NCBI GenBank assembly: GCA_937959065.1
Contig: CALGOI010000379.1
Span: 1 to 64,000, forward strand
From: an uncultured Ignavibacteriota bacterium
Lineage (GTDB): Bacteria; Bacteroidota; Ignavibacteria; Tepidaquicellales; Tepidaquicellaceae
Direction: 5' to 3'
DNA: 64,000 nucleotides
Positions 44,568 through 53,029 of the stretch are shown here, one piece after another. Each line of letters begins with the position of its first letter. Position 1 is the stretch's first letter. Under the pieces are notes generated by a model, which was given only the letters and a program-made list of their open reading frames with translations, searched no databases and was not told the DNA's origin. The position numbers and the translations under genes are program-made.

Positions 44568-44625
44568 TCGTTCTTTGAGATTTATTTATTAATTTCGAAT
44601 CGTATAACTTTTAAGCAGTTGCAAA

Positions 44626-45849
44626 ATGGATCCTGTTCAAGCGGATAGCACAACACCTGAAACTGATACTTTAACCGATGATCTTGGTGTCAATGGCGAG
44701 ACCTGGTCAAAGGTCGAAGATGAGGATGGACCCGAAGTAACCGATGTAGGGGGAGGAGAAGAACCCGAACCGGAGAAAAAAGAGGAACCCACCGAACCTG
44801 AGACTCCTGAACAGAAAGCTGACGACCCGGACAACGGTGGCCAGAAAGAGGAACCAAAGGCCGAGGAACCTCAAAAGGAAGAGCCGAAAGCGGAAGAACC
44901 CACATCCACACCGGCCAGTGCGGATGTAGAGACGTTCAACCAAAAGATTTCTGAATTGTCGGAAGGCCGATTTAAGACAATAGAGGATCTCGTTAATTCG
45001 GATGTATTCCAGATTTATGGCCAAGCAGGTGATCTTGTTGATGAATTGGAGAAGCTGCGTGGGTTAGCGGACCGTGAGCCTGAGTTTGCAAACGATTGGG
45101 TTAAAGGACTCAATGATTTTGTAAAGCAGGGAGGGGACCCCAACCTATATGCACGAATCCAGGGAGTCAATGTTGACGAACTGCCTCCGATGGAGCGAAT
45201 GGCGCTACAGATGAAATGGGAAAACCCGGACATCAGCGATGAGAACATTCGAATCATTTTGGAGAATAAGTATCAGCAGAACGCAGAGGATGGATCAAAC
45301 GAGAGGAAATTGGGAGATGCCAACTTGGAGCTTGACTCACGAAAAGCTACAAATTGGCTGAAGGAGCATCAAGTCAAGAGTGCCACCCCTGACCCTGTAA
45401 AGGCAGAGGAAAGGACTCGACAACTTGAGGAGACAAGGGTAGAGAATTGGAGCAAGACCTTGAACGAATTACCTAACTACATCAACAAGTTTGATGTACC
45501 TGTCAACGACAAAGGTGAAACGTTCGAGTTCGAGTTCAAAGACCAACACAAGGCCTCGCTCATGGAGAAGGTCTCGGAAATGGTACGGTACTCACCCCAC
45601 CTCAAGCATGACGAGGCAGGCATTAAGGATGTATGGGCTGCAACCCAACACTTGATTAAGAGCATGTTCTTCGAAGAAATGATGGCCGAGGCTGTAAAGA
45701 GTGAACTCAACAAGCTTCAGGAGTCAACCTTCAAAGAACAGCACAATCCAAGTGCGGGCAAACCCGAAGAGGCTCCTGCTACGGTTGACTCAAACGAGCC
45801 AAAGGACGAACAAGACTTTCTCCTTAAAATGCTCAGAGAGGATTCGTAG
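44626..45849 (+). CDS. Scaffolding-type protein, 407 aa
   Basis: The first ~105 residues are Pro/Glu-rich low complexity (EEPEPEKKEEPTEPETPEQK). The rest is helical and acidic (DLVDELEKLRGLADREPEFA, EKVSEMVRYSPHLKHDEAGI). An acidic, coiled protein between portal and major capsid is the expected place and composition of a capsid scaffold. No protease domain was seen, so it may exit intact or be cut by another enzyme. Confidence 0.65.
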   Translation: MDPVQADSTTPETDTLTDDLGVNGETWSKVEDEDGPEVTDVGGGEEPEPEKKEEPTEPETPEQKADDPDNGGQKEEPKAEEPQKEEPKAEEPTSTPASADVETFNQKISELSEGRFKTIEDLVNSDVFQIYGQAGDLVDELEKLRGLADREPEFANDWVKGLNDFVKQGGDPNLYARIQGVNVDELPPMERMALQMKWENPDISDENIRIILENKYQQNAEDGSNERKLGDANLELDSRKATNWLKEHQVKSATPDPVKAEERTRQLEETRVENWSKTLNELPNYINKFDVPVNDKGETFEFEFKDQHKASLMEKVSEMVRYSPHLKHDEAGIKDVWAATQHLIKSMFFEEMMAEAVKSELNKLQESTFKEQHNPSAGKPEEAPATVDSNEPKDEQDFLLKMLREDS

Positions 45850-45887
45850 GAACTGAATTTTGTTAACGACTTAAAAAGCATAAGAAA

Positions 45888-47267
45888 ATGCCAACACCAT
45901 CTGCTGTTCAATCGATACACGCTACCGATATCATAACCACGTTTGATATTGATAAGCCGGAACGTCTTGCTGAATTGTTCCGCATACGTGGCGATCAGGG
46001 CCTTAGCTACTTCGCTATTCTGAAGGCTATGGGCTTCTCACTTCCTGTTGCACAGGACACTTACGGACACAACGAGGAGGACTGGATACATGAAGTGTTC
46101 CATGTTCGTAACCTTGTGCCCGCTCCTGGCGCCGGTAACCCTGCCGCAATTACGCTTGAGTTGGGTGACCTTGATGCCTCTAACCGATTCTACCCACGTC
46201 TATGGGATACAGTGATGTTTCCTAACGAGGTAACCGGTCAGATAACCGACATTGACACAACTACGCCTACTGCACCTGTTGTTACTGTTACCCCTAACTT
46301 GTCAACTGATGATATTGGCGCTCTTCCGGCCGGAACAGAGCTTATCATCATCTCTGATGCCTTCTCTGAAGGTTCTGGTCAGCCCGAGTCTGTAACTCGT
46401 GGTGTGTTCTTCTATGATAACGATACGCAGATCATAAAGGAGACATTCACGGCTACCGGTTCTGAAATGACCAACCAGAAGTGGTTTGACAAGTATCAGA
46501 ACGGTAAAGGGTTCTACGCCTACTACATAAAAGGCCAAGAGGACACCGAGTACACCATGCAATTGAAAATTGATGGTGCCCTGTTGTTCCAAAAGCGTAC
46601 TGATGTTGGCCAGATCAACGACCCGGTAACCGGACGTGACCTTCGAACTACTGAAGGATGGGTACCTTATATCCGAAGGACAGGGAACATTGTTCCTCAC
46701 ACTACCGGATTGTTCAGTGTTCAGAAGTTCAACGAGATGTCTAAGGTACTTAACCGTGAGTTTGCGGCTAAGAACGTATGCTGTCTGTTTGGTTTCGACC
46801 TTAATACAGAAGTAGGTGATGTGCTTGTTGATTATTTCGATGACACGAACATCGAGTTTGCCCAGAAGAAAATGGTAGCATCTGCCTTTGGTGGAAACGA
46901 AGGGCTTGCTGCTGCTGTTGACTTCTCTTACCTTGTTAAGAGCGGGTTTACCTATAACTTCAAGACAATGGAAGTGTTTACGCACTCGAAGTTGTATGGA
47001 GCTACGGGATACAACATGCCTAACATGGGCATTGTTACTCCAATGGGCAAGAAAAAAGACAAGCTTTCTAAGAAGGACTTACCAACCTTCGGATGTCGCT
47101 ACAAGAAGCTTGGGCCTTACGAGCGAATGATGGAGGTTTGGAATGTTTCCGGAGCCGGTCCCGCTCAAAAGGTAATCGCTGATGATTTGCACAACCACTA
47201 TATGCGTTGTCATATTGGTGCGCACTTCATGGCTGGTAACCAAATGATACTGGTTGATCCTCAGTAA
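45888..47267 (+). CDS. Major capsid protein (HK97-type expected), 459 aa
   Basis: Located after the scaffold gene, with mixed alpha/beta sequence typical of HK97-fold capsids: a helical start (KPERLAELFRIRGDQGLSYF), EEDWIHEVFHVRNLV, a beta-rich insertion (VTVTPNLSTDDIGALPAGTE), YTMQLKIDGALLFQKRTDVG and a C-terminal MGIVTPMGKKKDKLSKKDLP. A well-isolated gene with a strong extended hairpin after it, in line with high expression. The fold is inferred from position and composition. Confidence 0.75.
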   Translation: MPTPSAVQSIHATDIITTFDIDKPERLAELFRIRGDQGLSYFAILKAMGFSLPVAQDTYGHNEEDWIHEVFHVRNLVPAPGAGNPAAITLELGDLDASNRFYPRLWDTVMFPNEVTGQITDIDTTTPTAPVVTVTPNLSTDDIGALPAGTELIIISDAFSEGSGQPESVTRGVFFYDNDTQIIKETFTATGSEMTNQKWFDKYQNGKGFYAYYIKGQEDTEYTMQLKIDGALLFQKRTDVGQINDPVTGRDLRTTEGWVPYIRRTGNIVPHTTGLFSVQKFNEMSKVLNREFAAKNVCCLFGFDLNTEVGDVLVDYFDDTNIEFAQKKMVASAFGGNEGLAAAVDFSYLVKSGFTYNFKTMEVFTHSKLYGATGYNMPNMGIVTPMGKKKDKLSKKDLPTFGCRYKKLGPYERMMEVWNVSGAGPAQKVIADDLHNHYMRCHIGAHFMAGNQMILVDPQ

Positions 47268-47293
47268 AAAGGATTTGTAAGATAATAAGACGC

Positions 47294-47332
47294 ATATCCG
47301 GCCTCCCTTCGGGGAGGTCGGTAGCTGCGTAA
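47294..47332 (+). terminator. Extended hairpin after the capsid gene
   Basis: GCCTCCC-ttc-GGGGAGGTC is prolonged by CCG/CGG and ACGCA/TGCGT. There is no T-run, so it probably stabilises the 3' end of capsid mRNA or causes partial termination. Confidence 0.55.
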
Positions 47333-47355
47333 GTTGAACTAAATACATTTAAAGC

Positions 47356-48318
47356 GTGTTACTTATCAACGAAAGGCCGTACACAGTTACGGAAGAAGAC
47401 AAGAATTGGGACACTAAGAATAAGTGCCCAAAGAATCCTGAAAAGCCCTATTTCGATCCTGAAAACGGGGCGGTTTTCAACCTCTCAGACCAGCACATCC
47501 ATAAAACAAGGCCAAGTGCCATTGAGAAGAACCGTGGCAAACGAATGCGGCAACGGCAATCGCCCAGGAGTTTCCGGGTAGATACCCAATACACGGTGTA
47601 TGATGAGGAGGGTAATGCTTTAGCATACCACTACTACAAGACCAAATCTGAAAAGACAAACGGGAACATGGTAGCGGTTAACTACCAGCCATTGTACATC
47701 ATATTTGAGCAGAGCGGTGTTCTTCGTGTAAGGGATGCTGAATTGTGGTGGTACATGGTTAATCACCCACGTCAGGCATCATCTCCTTTCAAGGATGAAA
47801 CCCGTAAGGCCAACTTCTTCTTTGAGAACAAAGGACAAGAGGCACGAAGGAACAAGGCCCGTAAGTCAACTCTTATGGAGGCGCTTCGATTGCTTTACGG
47901 CAATGACGATGAGGCCCTGGATAGGGAAGGGCTTCTTGAGATGGCCAGGTTCTATGGCATTACCGGTGGAGACCGAAAGACTGACGATGAGTTCCGGCAG
48001 GAGTTGGAGACATTTGCCTACAAGCACCCAAAGGAGTTTATCAATGTGCTGAATAACCCGGTTGCCCAGTGTATTGTTTCCATTAAGAAGTGTAAGGAGG
48101 CGAAGATTGTTAACTACAATGGGGCTACCCGAACGTGGAGCTTTATGAGTGGTGATAAGGTTGGCGACAAGATACACGTTGTTAAGAAGTCATCCAGTAA
48201 GGACCCAATATCACTTCTTGCTGAGTGGATGGTTAAGCACGATCGAAAGCAGAACTATGAGGCCATGATGGACGCTCTTGAGAAGAAAGAGCAACTTGCC
48301 GAGGAGGAGGTTGAATAG
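47356..48318 (+). CDS. Hypothetical virion-region protein, 320 aa
   Basis: GTG start at 47356. The N-terminal part is beta (LLINERPYTVTEEDKNWDTK) and Arg-rich (RGKRMRQRQSPRSFRVDT), the middle helical (ALRLLYGNDDEALDREGLLE, FRQELETFAYKHPKEFINVL), and the end is charged. Not recognised. In crAss-like phages the gene after the capsid often encodes a conserved head-associated protein, so a head-completion role is plausible. Confidence 0.6.
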   Translation: MLLINERPYTVTEEDKNWDTKNKCPKNPEKPYFDPENGAVFNLSDQHIHKTRPSAIEKNRGKRMRQRQSPRSFRVDTQYTVYDEEGNALAYHYYKTKSEKTNGNMVAVNYQPLYIIFEQSGVLRVRDAELWWYMVNHPRQASSPFKDETRKANFFFENKGQEARRNKARKSTLMEALRLLYGNDDEALDREGLLEMARFYGITGGDRKTDDEFRQELETFAYKHPKEFINVLNNPVAQCIVSIKKCKEAKIVNYNGATRTWSFMSGDKVGDKIHVVKKSSSKDPISLLAEWMVKHDRKQNYEAMMDALEKKEQLAEEEVE

Positions 48319-48349
48319 GGCTGTAATCTGCGCATAGCCAAAAAGGTTA

Positions 48350-48386
48350 GGAAGCCGTTTCATTAATATGGAGCGGCTTCTGTAAT
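48350..48386 (+). terminator. Terminator between head protein and fibre genes
   Basis: GAAGCCG and CGGCTTC pair around TTTCATTAATATGGAG, followed by TGTAATTTTTC. Downstream TAAATTTT (48397-48404) may be a -7 box for the fibre genes, 15 nt before the ATG. Confidence 0.55.
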
Positions 48387-48419
48387 TTTTCCTTAATTTT
48401 AACCTGTAAATTTTCCCTA

Positions 48420-49787
48420 ATGGCAATCGCAGATAACATCAAGACGGAGGTTTGTTTCAATCTTAACAATTCCATCCCGAGAATAGAAGTAACAGACACC
48501 ACAGACTATGCGGCCGAAGGTATTGCCCTTGCCGATGTGGTTGGAATCCTTACGATACTTGACCCATCGGGCGGAACGGTATATAGTAATACCAACTTTG
48601 GGACACCAGACATTGATCTTGACGTTAGTGCTCTTTTTGCTGATGATGCGGCCGCAATTCCCTTGGATGGTAATGGCGATCCTGTAAAGGGTGATTATGT
48701 GGTAGATTATACAATTCGTGTTATTGGGGCGGTTCAACCGGGAGATTACTCAGAGTCATTCACACTTGATTTTTGCCATCAACTACCAGATGTGTGTATT
48801 GAGGCTACCGTTAATTGCGATAAGAGTTCTTTGGTCTCAGATGATCAGACCAATTACAACCAATATGCCACAGCGGAAACAATTACCCGAACACATACAC
48901 ATCACCCGCCACTAACAAGTCCGGTAACAGCCGACACGGTTGATGTAACCAAGGAATTAACCACTTCGCCAATATTGACCAAAACTTACACGGTTGAGGT
49001 TTCTTCTGAGGTTAAGTTTGTGTATGAGGACGGCACCTGTGTTCTTGACACGGTTTATGGCTCACGGGAAGTCGAGGTTATTTGTGATGTAAACCTGTGC
49101 GACATCTATTGTTGTGTAGATGCCGCTTATAAGCGATACCGATCGGCTAAAAGCTCAAGCCCTATAAGGGCGGCCGAACTCGAAAGAGATTGGCAGACCA
49201 TATTAAGCAACGTGGTTTTGTTCGGCAATGCCCGCACTTGCGGTGATAAGGCACGGGCTGATGAACTATACAATGAGATATTGTCTCTTGGAAACTGTAA
49301 GCCCGGTTGCGGATGTGATGCCGATGAGCCGATACCTGTTGTTCCTATAACGATAATCCAAGGCCCTCCCGGACCAATTGGGCCAGTAGGCCCGGCAGGC
49401 CCACCCGGACCAGCGGGACCCGCAGGCGCATTGTTTGAATATTACGATTCTCAATCGATTGCCCCGCACACATGGGATGATCCTGAGTCTGTTGTTCCAG
49501 GCATGTCTTACGCTCTGGCCGGCCCAACAGGAACCTATGCGGTTCACGTTCATCTTACCGATGACATGCTACAGGCTGCGTCTGGTCAGTTCAGGCTATA
49601 TGTTGATGGTGTTCTCGTGAACCAAAAACCTGTTTCAACAGGCGGAACCACTGAGATTATAACACAACACTCTATTACATGGCATGGCGCTATAAACAAC
49701 GGAGATGTTGTTGAGGTTAGAGTGTTCTCTTCCACCACGAAGATTGACACGATCGGGTTTGATTGGCTAATATTCCAATTGTCCTAA
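48420..49787 (+). CDS. Collagen-like fibre protein 1, 455 aa
   Basis: The N-terminal 300 residues are beta-rich with Cys pairs (CNLNNSIP-like start, VEVICDVNLCDIYCCVDAAY, CKPGCGCDADEP). A short Gly-X-Y stretch (GPPGPIGPVGPAGPPGPAGP) at about 315-338 is followed by a C-terminal head (FEYYDSQSIAPHTWDDPESV, TYAVHVHLTDDMLQAASGQF) of C1q/TNF-like or fibre-knob type. The repeats would trimerise the knob. Probably a head or tail fibre that binds host surface sugars. Confidence 0.7.
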   Translation: MAIADNIKTEVCFNLNNSIPRIEVTDTTDYAAEGIALADVVGILTILDPSGGTVYSNTNFGTPDIDLDVSALFADDAAAIPLDGNGDPVKGDYVVDYTIRVIGAVQPGDYSESFTLDFCHQLPDVCIEATVNCDKSSLVSDDQTNYNQYATAETITRTHTHHPPLTSPVTADTVDVTKELTTSPILTKTYTVEVSSEVKFVYEDGTCVLDTVYGSREVEVICDVNLCDIYCCVDAAYKRYRSAKSSSPIRAAELERDWQTILSNVVLFGNARTCGDKARADELYNEILSLGNCKPGCGCDADEPIPVVPITIIQGPPGPIGPVGPAGPPGPAGPAGALFEYYDSQSIAPHTWDDPESVVPGMSYALAGPTGTYAVHVHLTDDMLQAASGQFRLYVDGVLVNQKPVSTGGTTEIITQHSITWHGAINNGDVVEVRVFSSTTKIDTIGFDWLIFQLS

Positions 49788-49790
49788 GTA

Positions 49791-50894
49791 ATGTGTACTA
49801 CCTGCCAAAATAAAGGAGTCGGATGTGAGTGTGATTGCTGCGAGGAAAAGCGCACCAAACAACTTGTAAAGGGTCCTCCCGGTCCTCCCGGTCCGAAAGG
49901 TGATAAGGGAGACACCGGTGCTGTAGGACCAAAGGGAGATCAGGGTGAACAAGGTGACCCCGGCCCACAAGGCGATCAGGGTGACCCCGGCCCAACAGGT
50001 CCTCCCGGCCCAACAGGAGCTGATGGAGCTGATGGAGCTGATGGAGCTGATGGAGACCCCGGTCCAACAGGTCCGCAGGGCGATCCTGGATATTCATTTG
50101 CGGCAACCTCAACCACAAGTAGCACGTTAGGAACGTCAGACACGTTCACTATCCATCCTAACATCAATGATGATAGTGACGGAACGGGGTATAATGTTGG
50201 CAGCAGGGTTAGGTTTGCTGTAGCTACGTCACCTGATACTATATATCAGGAAGCTGTAGTAACGGCATTTAATAACACCACTGGTTCCATGACTATCAGC
50301 ACACCAGATGTTGTTGTAGGCGCTGTCGCGGCATATAATGATTGGGTAATATCTCTTACTGGTGAACCTGGCAGCACATTACTGAATGTGCCATGGGATA
50401 CTTACACGGTTACTATTAACCAAAACAACACCAACGAGCCCGCGGATGAGTTGCAGATAATTGATTATGGAGGTGCGACATCTGGCTCTCCCGACCCTAT
50501 ATCGGCAACTAACCTTCTGAATCAAGATATTTACTACAAGCAAGTAGGGAAAACACTAATACTTGCTTTTGATGTGGAGTTTGACCTTGAGGTTGCCGGG
50601 TCAGGTTTCCATGATTTCTTTGCGGAATTGATCTTGCCAAACTCATTGATTTGCGCAAAAGATGTTCGTGCTTTTTGTTTGGTTAGGGAGTTCCCTCGTC
50701 CAGGAACTACACATGAGCGGCCTTTGGTTTTTTCGGACAATGACCAAAACCCGAATGTGTTGTTTGAGGCGGAGTTAATTGCTTTGTCTGGTTCGGACAG
50801 AATAGAAACCTCGAAGATAAGGACGGAGTTCCATAATTCGGTTAACCCGATTGACATAAGGCTTAGTGGTGAAATAATTATTGAAGTGCAGTAA
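49791..50894 (+). CDS. Collagen-like fibre protein 2, 367 aa
   Basis: The N-terminus is Cys-rich ([20 protein letters not shown]), then about 25 Gly-X-Y triplets at residues 27-101 ([20 protein letters not shown] onward), including a tandem GAD repeat coded by a 9-bp unit. The C-terminal domain (about 240 residues) is beta-rich ([40 protein letters not shown]). Both collagen genes are adjacent, suggesting duplicated or hetero-trimeric fibres. The Cys cluster may anchor the fibre. Confidence 0.75.
   Translation: MCTTCQNKGVGCECDCCEEKRTKQLVKGPPGPPGPKGDKGDTGAVGPKGDQGEQGDPGPQGDQGDPGPTGPPGPTGADGADGADGADGDPGPTGPQGDPGYSFAATSTTSSTLGTSDTFTIHPNINDDSDGTGYNVGSRVRFAVATSPDTIYQEAVVTAFNNTTGSMTISTPDVVVGAVAAYNDWVISLTGEPGSTLLNVPWDTYTVTINQNNTNEPADELQIIDYGGATSGSPDPISATNLLNQDIYYKQVGKTLILAFDVEFDLEVAGSGFHDFFAELILPNSLICAKDVRAFCLVREFPRPGTTHERPLVFSDNDQNPNVLFEAELIALSGSDRIETSKIRTEFHNSVNPIDIRLSGEIIIEVQ
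50016..50054 (+). repeat. 9-bp tandem repeat in the collagen-like gene
   Basis: GGAGCTGAT occurs four times in a row plus a partial copy, coding Gly-Ala-Asp triplets. The copy number could change by slippage without loss of frame. Confidence 0.8.
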
Positions 50895-51616
50895 TGGCAT
50901 TAGCTATTGTAAGTGTAAATGAAGTCTATGAGTTTGTCCAATACATTGCTGATAAAGAGCAATCGGGCAATACCATGTCCCCGGAGGAGTTTAACCTAAA
51001 CCTGCGAAGGGCAGCGGATGATTATTTCCGTTGGCTTTATGGACTACCGCACAAATACGCACCGAACTTCCCGTTGCCTGCACCAGCTTATGAGTTAACC
51101 CAAAAGGTAAAGGATGATCTTCGAATACTGAAGGTTAATACTGAACTTCCTGTTTCGGGCAGTGGTACCATGGTTATTCCGGATGATTATGTGGCTGTAA
51201 CGAGTATTGCGTACAAACTATTTGAGAACGGAGATGATTGTGATGACGGTACCGTGGAGATGCGGCCGGTAGAGATAATCGATGACGATAAGTGGTATGG
51301 CCGAATTAGCAGTGCTATTAAAAAGCCAACCAAGCGTTATCCGGTTTGCAACTTCAGAAAGGACCACGTTCAATTTGAGCCCAAGAACCTAAGCAAGGTT
51401 CAGTTTGAATATTTAAGGTGCATCACACCACCTTTTTGGGGTTATTCCATTGTTGATGATGTAGCTATTTATGATCCAGGCGGAAGTGTTGACCTGGAAT
51501 ACCCCAAGATAGTTACTAACGACATTGTTCGGCTTGTTTTGTCGTATGTTGGTATTAACTTGCGAGATGGAGACCTGCTTGGGTATTCGGAAGCCAAAAA
51601 AGCTGAAGGAGTATAA
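50894..51616 (+). CDS. Tail/ring protein candidate, 240 aa
   Basis: IVSVNEVYEFVQYIADKEQS is followed by a helical N-terminal half (EFNLNLRRAADDYFRWLYGL) and beta-rich C-terminal half (MVIPDDYVAVTSIAYKLFEN). The opening NEVYEFVQYIADKEQsG...eFN...RA...yf resembles the first of a set of small conserved proteins in crAss-like tail modules (ring proteins). Overlap by one base with both neighbours. Role by synteny. Confidence 0.6.
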   Translation: MALAIVSVNEVYEFVQYIADKEQSGNTMSPEEFNLNLRRAADDYFRWLYGLPHKYAPNFPLPAPAYELTQKVKDDLRILKVNTELPVSGSGTMVIPDDYVAVTSIAYKLFENGDDCDDGTVEMRPVEIIDDDKWYGRISSAIKKPTKRYPVCNFRKDHVQFEPKNLSKVQFEYLRCITPPFWGYSIVDDVAIYDPGGSVDLEYPKIVTNDIVRLVLSYVGINLRDGDLLGYSEAKKAEGV

Positions 51617-52242
51617 TGACTAAGAAGGAGGCATACGAATTAGTGATAGACCGCTTATCTGGTGGCGATCCTTCGGCTGTGAACAAGTATCACCCTGAGA
51701 TAGTTTACAAGAACATTGAGCTTGCCCGAAACTTTATGATAAAGGTGGAGTTCAATGAGGCCCGTAATGCCGGTACATACGATATAAACGGAGAGTTTAT
51801 CAGTGCCTTTAACTGTGTTCCGGTTAAATACGATGAGTGCCGGGATGAGTATTATTCGAAACTGCCCGGGCGCATCATATCGCTTCCAATGAACCGGGGG
51901 TTAAGGTCGGTCTCTCCGACAAAGGGACAACAAACCCCGTTCAACATAGTTCCCAACGGAAGCGCAGGGGTTTTTGAGGGGCTGGAAGCGCAATACCTTG
52001 CCGGAACGGAGTGCTATGTTGAGGGAGATAAGATATATTACCGGGCGCTTGACCATGCTAATGTTAAGCAGGTATTGATAAAAATGGTGGCATCCATTAA
52101 TGATTTGGATGAGGATGAACAAATACCGATACCTGCTGACAAGGAGACTATGTTATTGGATAAGGTGGTGGAAATGCTTACCGATAGCAAAGTAACGATA
52201 CAGGACAAGCATAACGATAGTAATACCGAACAAACAGTATAA
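51616..52242 (+). CDS. Tail/ring protein candidate, 208 aa
   Basis: TKKEAYELVIDRLSGGDPSA, then VYKNIELARNFMIKVEFNEA and a beta region ending in PIPADKETMLLDKVVEMLTD. The helix-strand order resembles connector or ring proteins of crAss-like phages. Overlaps neighbours by one base. Not firmly assigned. Confidence 0.6.
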   Translation: MTKKEAYELVIDRLSGGDPSAVNKYHPEIVYKNIELARNFMIKVEFNEARNAGTYDINGEFISAFNCVPVKYDECRDEYYSKLPGRIISLPMNRGLRSVSPTKGQQTPFNIVPNGSAGVFEGLEAQYLAGTECYVEGDKIYYRALDHANVKQVLIKMVASINDLDEDEQIPIPADKETMLLDKVVEMLTDSKVTIQDKHNDSNTEQTV

Positions 52243-53027
52243 TGGGCCAGAACACATCGGGATATGTAAACCTCAGCTATGTGAGCAACACTGTTCTCAT
52301 GGATAGGGATGACTGGACCACCCACCAGAAGAAGAAGATATTTCAATACGCTGTGATTGGGTTTACCCAATTAAGCCTGTATGCTATTAATAACGTGAAG
52401 GTCGCGTATCTGAAGTTGTCCGCAATAAACACGGTTGATCTGCCGGACGATTACATTGATGTGTCCAAGATAGGGATGGAGTTTGGCGGTCAGATTGTTA
52501 CGCTTACCCGAAGGGATAATATGCCGCTGCCCAGGGAAACGGACGATTGCGGCAATGAACTTGGTGTGCCCTCAGCGTTAGCGCAGGAGCCCGATGGTTC
52601 CATATATGGGTACAATGGCTACTATTTCGCCACACATTGGCGTAATGGGCAGTATGTAGGAGAACTTTACGGAACGGAAGGCGGCCGTAATTTCGGGTAT
52701 TACAGGATAGACCTTGAGAGGCGGCAGATCGTATTTAACCACGAGATAGGTCAGATAACAAAGCCCATAATACTTGAGTACTTGTCTTCCGGAGTGGAGG
52801 CGTGTGGAGAAACCGTGGTGCCACGGCAATGTGTAGAGGCACTAAGAACATGGATACACTGGCAGCTTGCCCGATATGATAAGTCTGTGGCTCAGTCTGA
52901 AAAGGCGAGATTACAGCAAGAGCATATTGTAGCGTTTGAGCAATTAAAGTTCTTTGAGAATATGTTCTCGTTGGACGAATACCTGGACGCAACAAGGGCA
53001 AATGCCCGTAATGTGCCGAGACGTTAA
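52242..53027 (+). CDS. Tail tubular/ring protein candidate, 261 aa
   Basis: An N-terminal helical part (DWTTHQKKKIFQYAVIGFTQ), then VDLPDDYIDVSKIGMEFGGQ, a beta middle (NFGYYRIDLERRQIVFNHEI) and the closing helix WIHWQLARYDKSVAQSEKAR. The LPDDYid.skig...gg motif with late ALRTWIHWQLAR helix is reminiscent of P22 gp4/T7 gp11-like connector proteins. Sits right before the large stabilisation protein. Confidence 0.6.
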   Translation: MGQNTSGYVNLSYVSNTVLMDRDDWTTHQKKKIFQYAVIGFTQLSLYAINNVKVAYLKLSAINTVDLPDDYIDVSKIGMEFGGQIVTLTRRDNMPLPRETDDCGNELGVPSALAQEPDGSIYGYNGYYFATHWRNGQYVGELYGTEGGRNFGYYRIDLERRQIVFNHEIGQITKPIILEYLSSGVEACGETVVPRQCVEALRTWIHWQLARYDKSVAQSEKARLQQEHIVAFEQLKFFENMFSLDEYLDATRANARNVPRR

Positions 53028-53029
53028 AT

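Noticed and set aside
46302..46985. Minus-strand ORF of 227 codons
   Set aside because: Entirely antisense to the major capsid gene; no start signal and implausible composition.
49798..50118. Minus-strand ORF with His-Gln repeats
   Set aside because: It is the complement of the Gly-X-Y coding repeats of the collagen-like gene.
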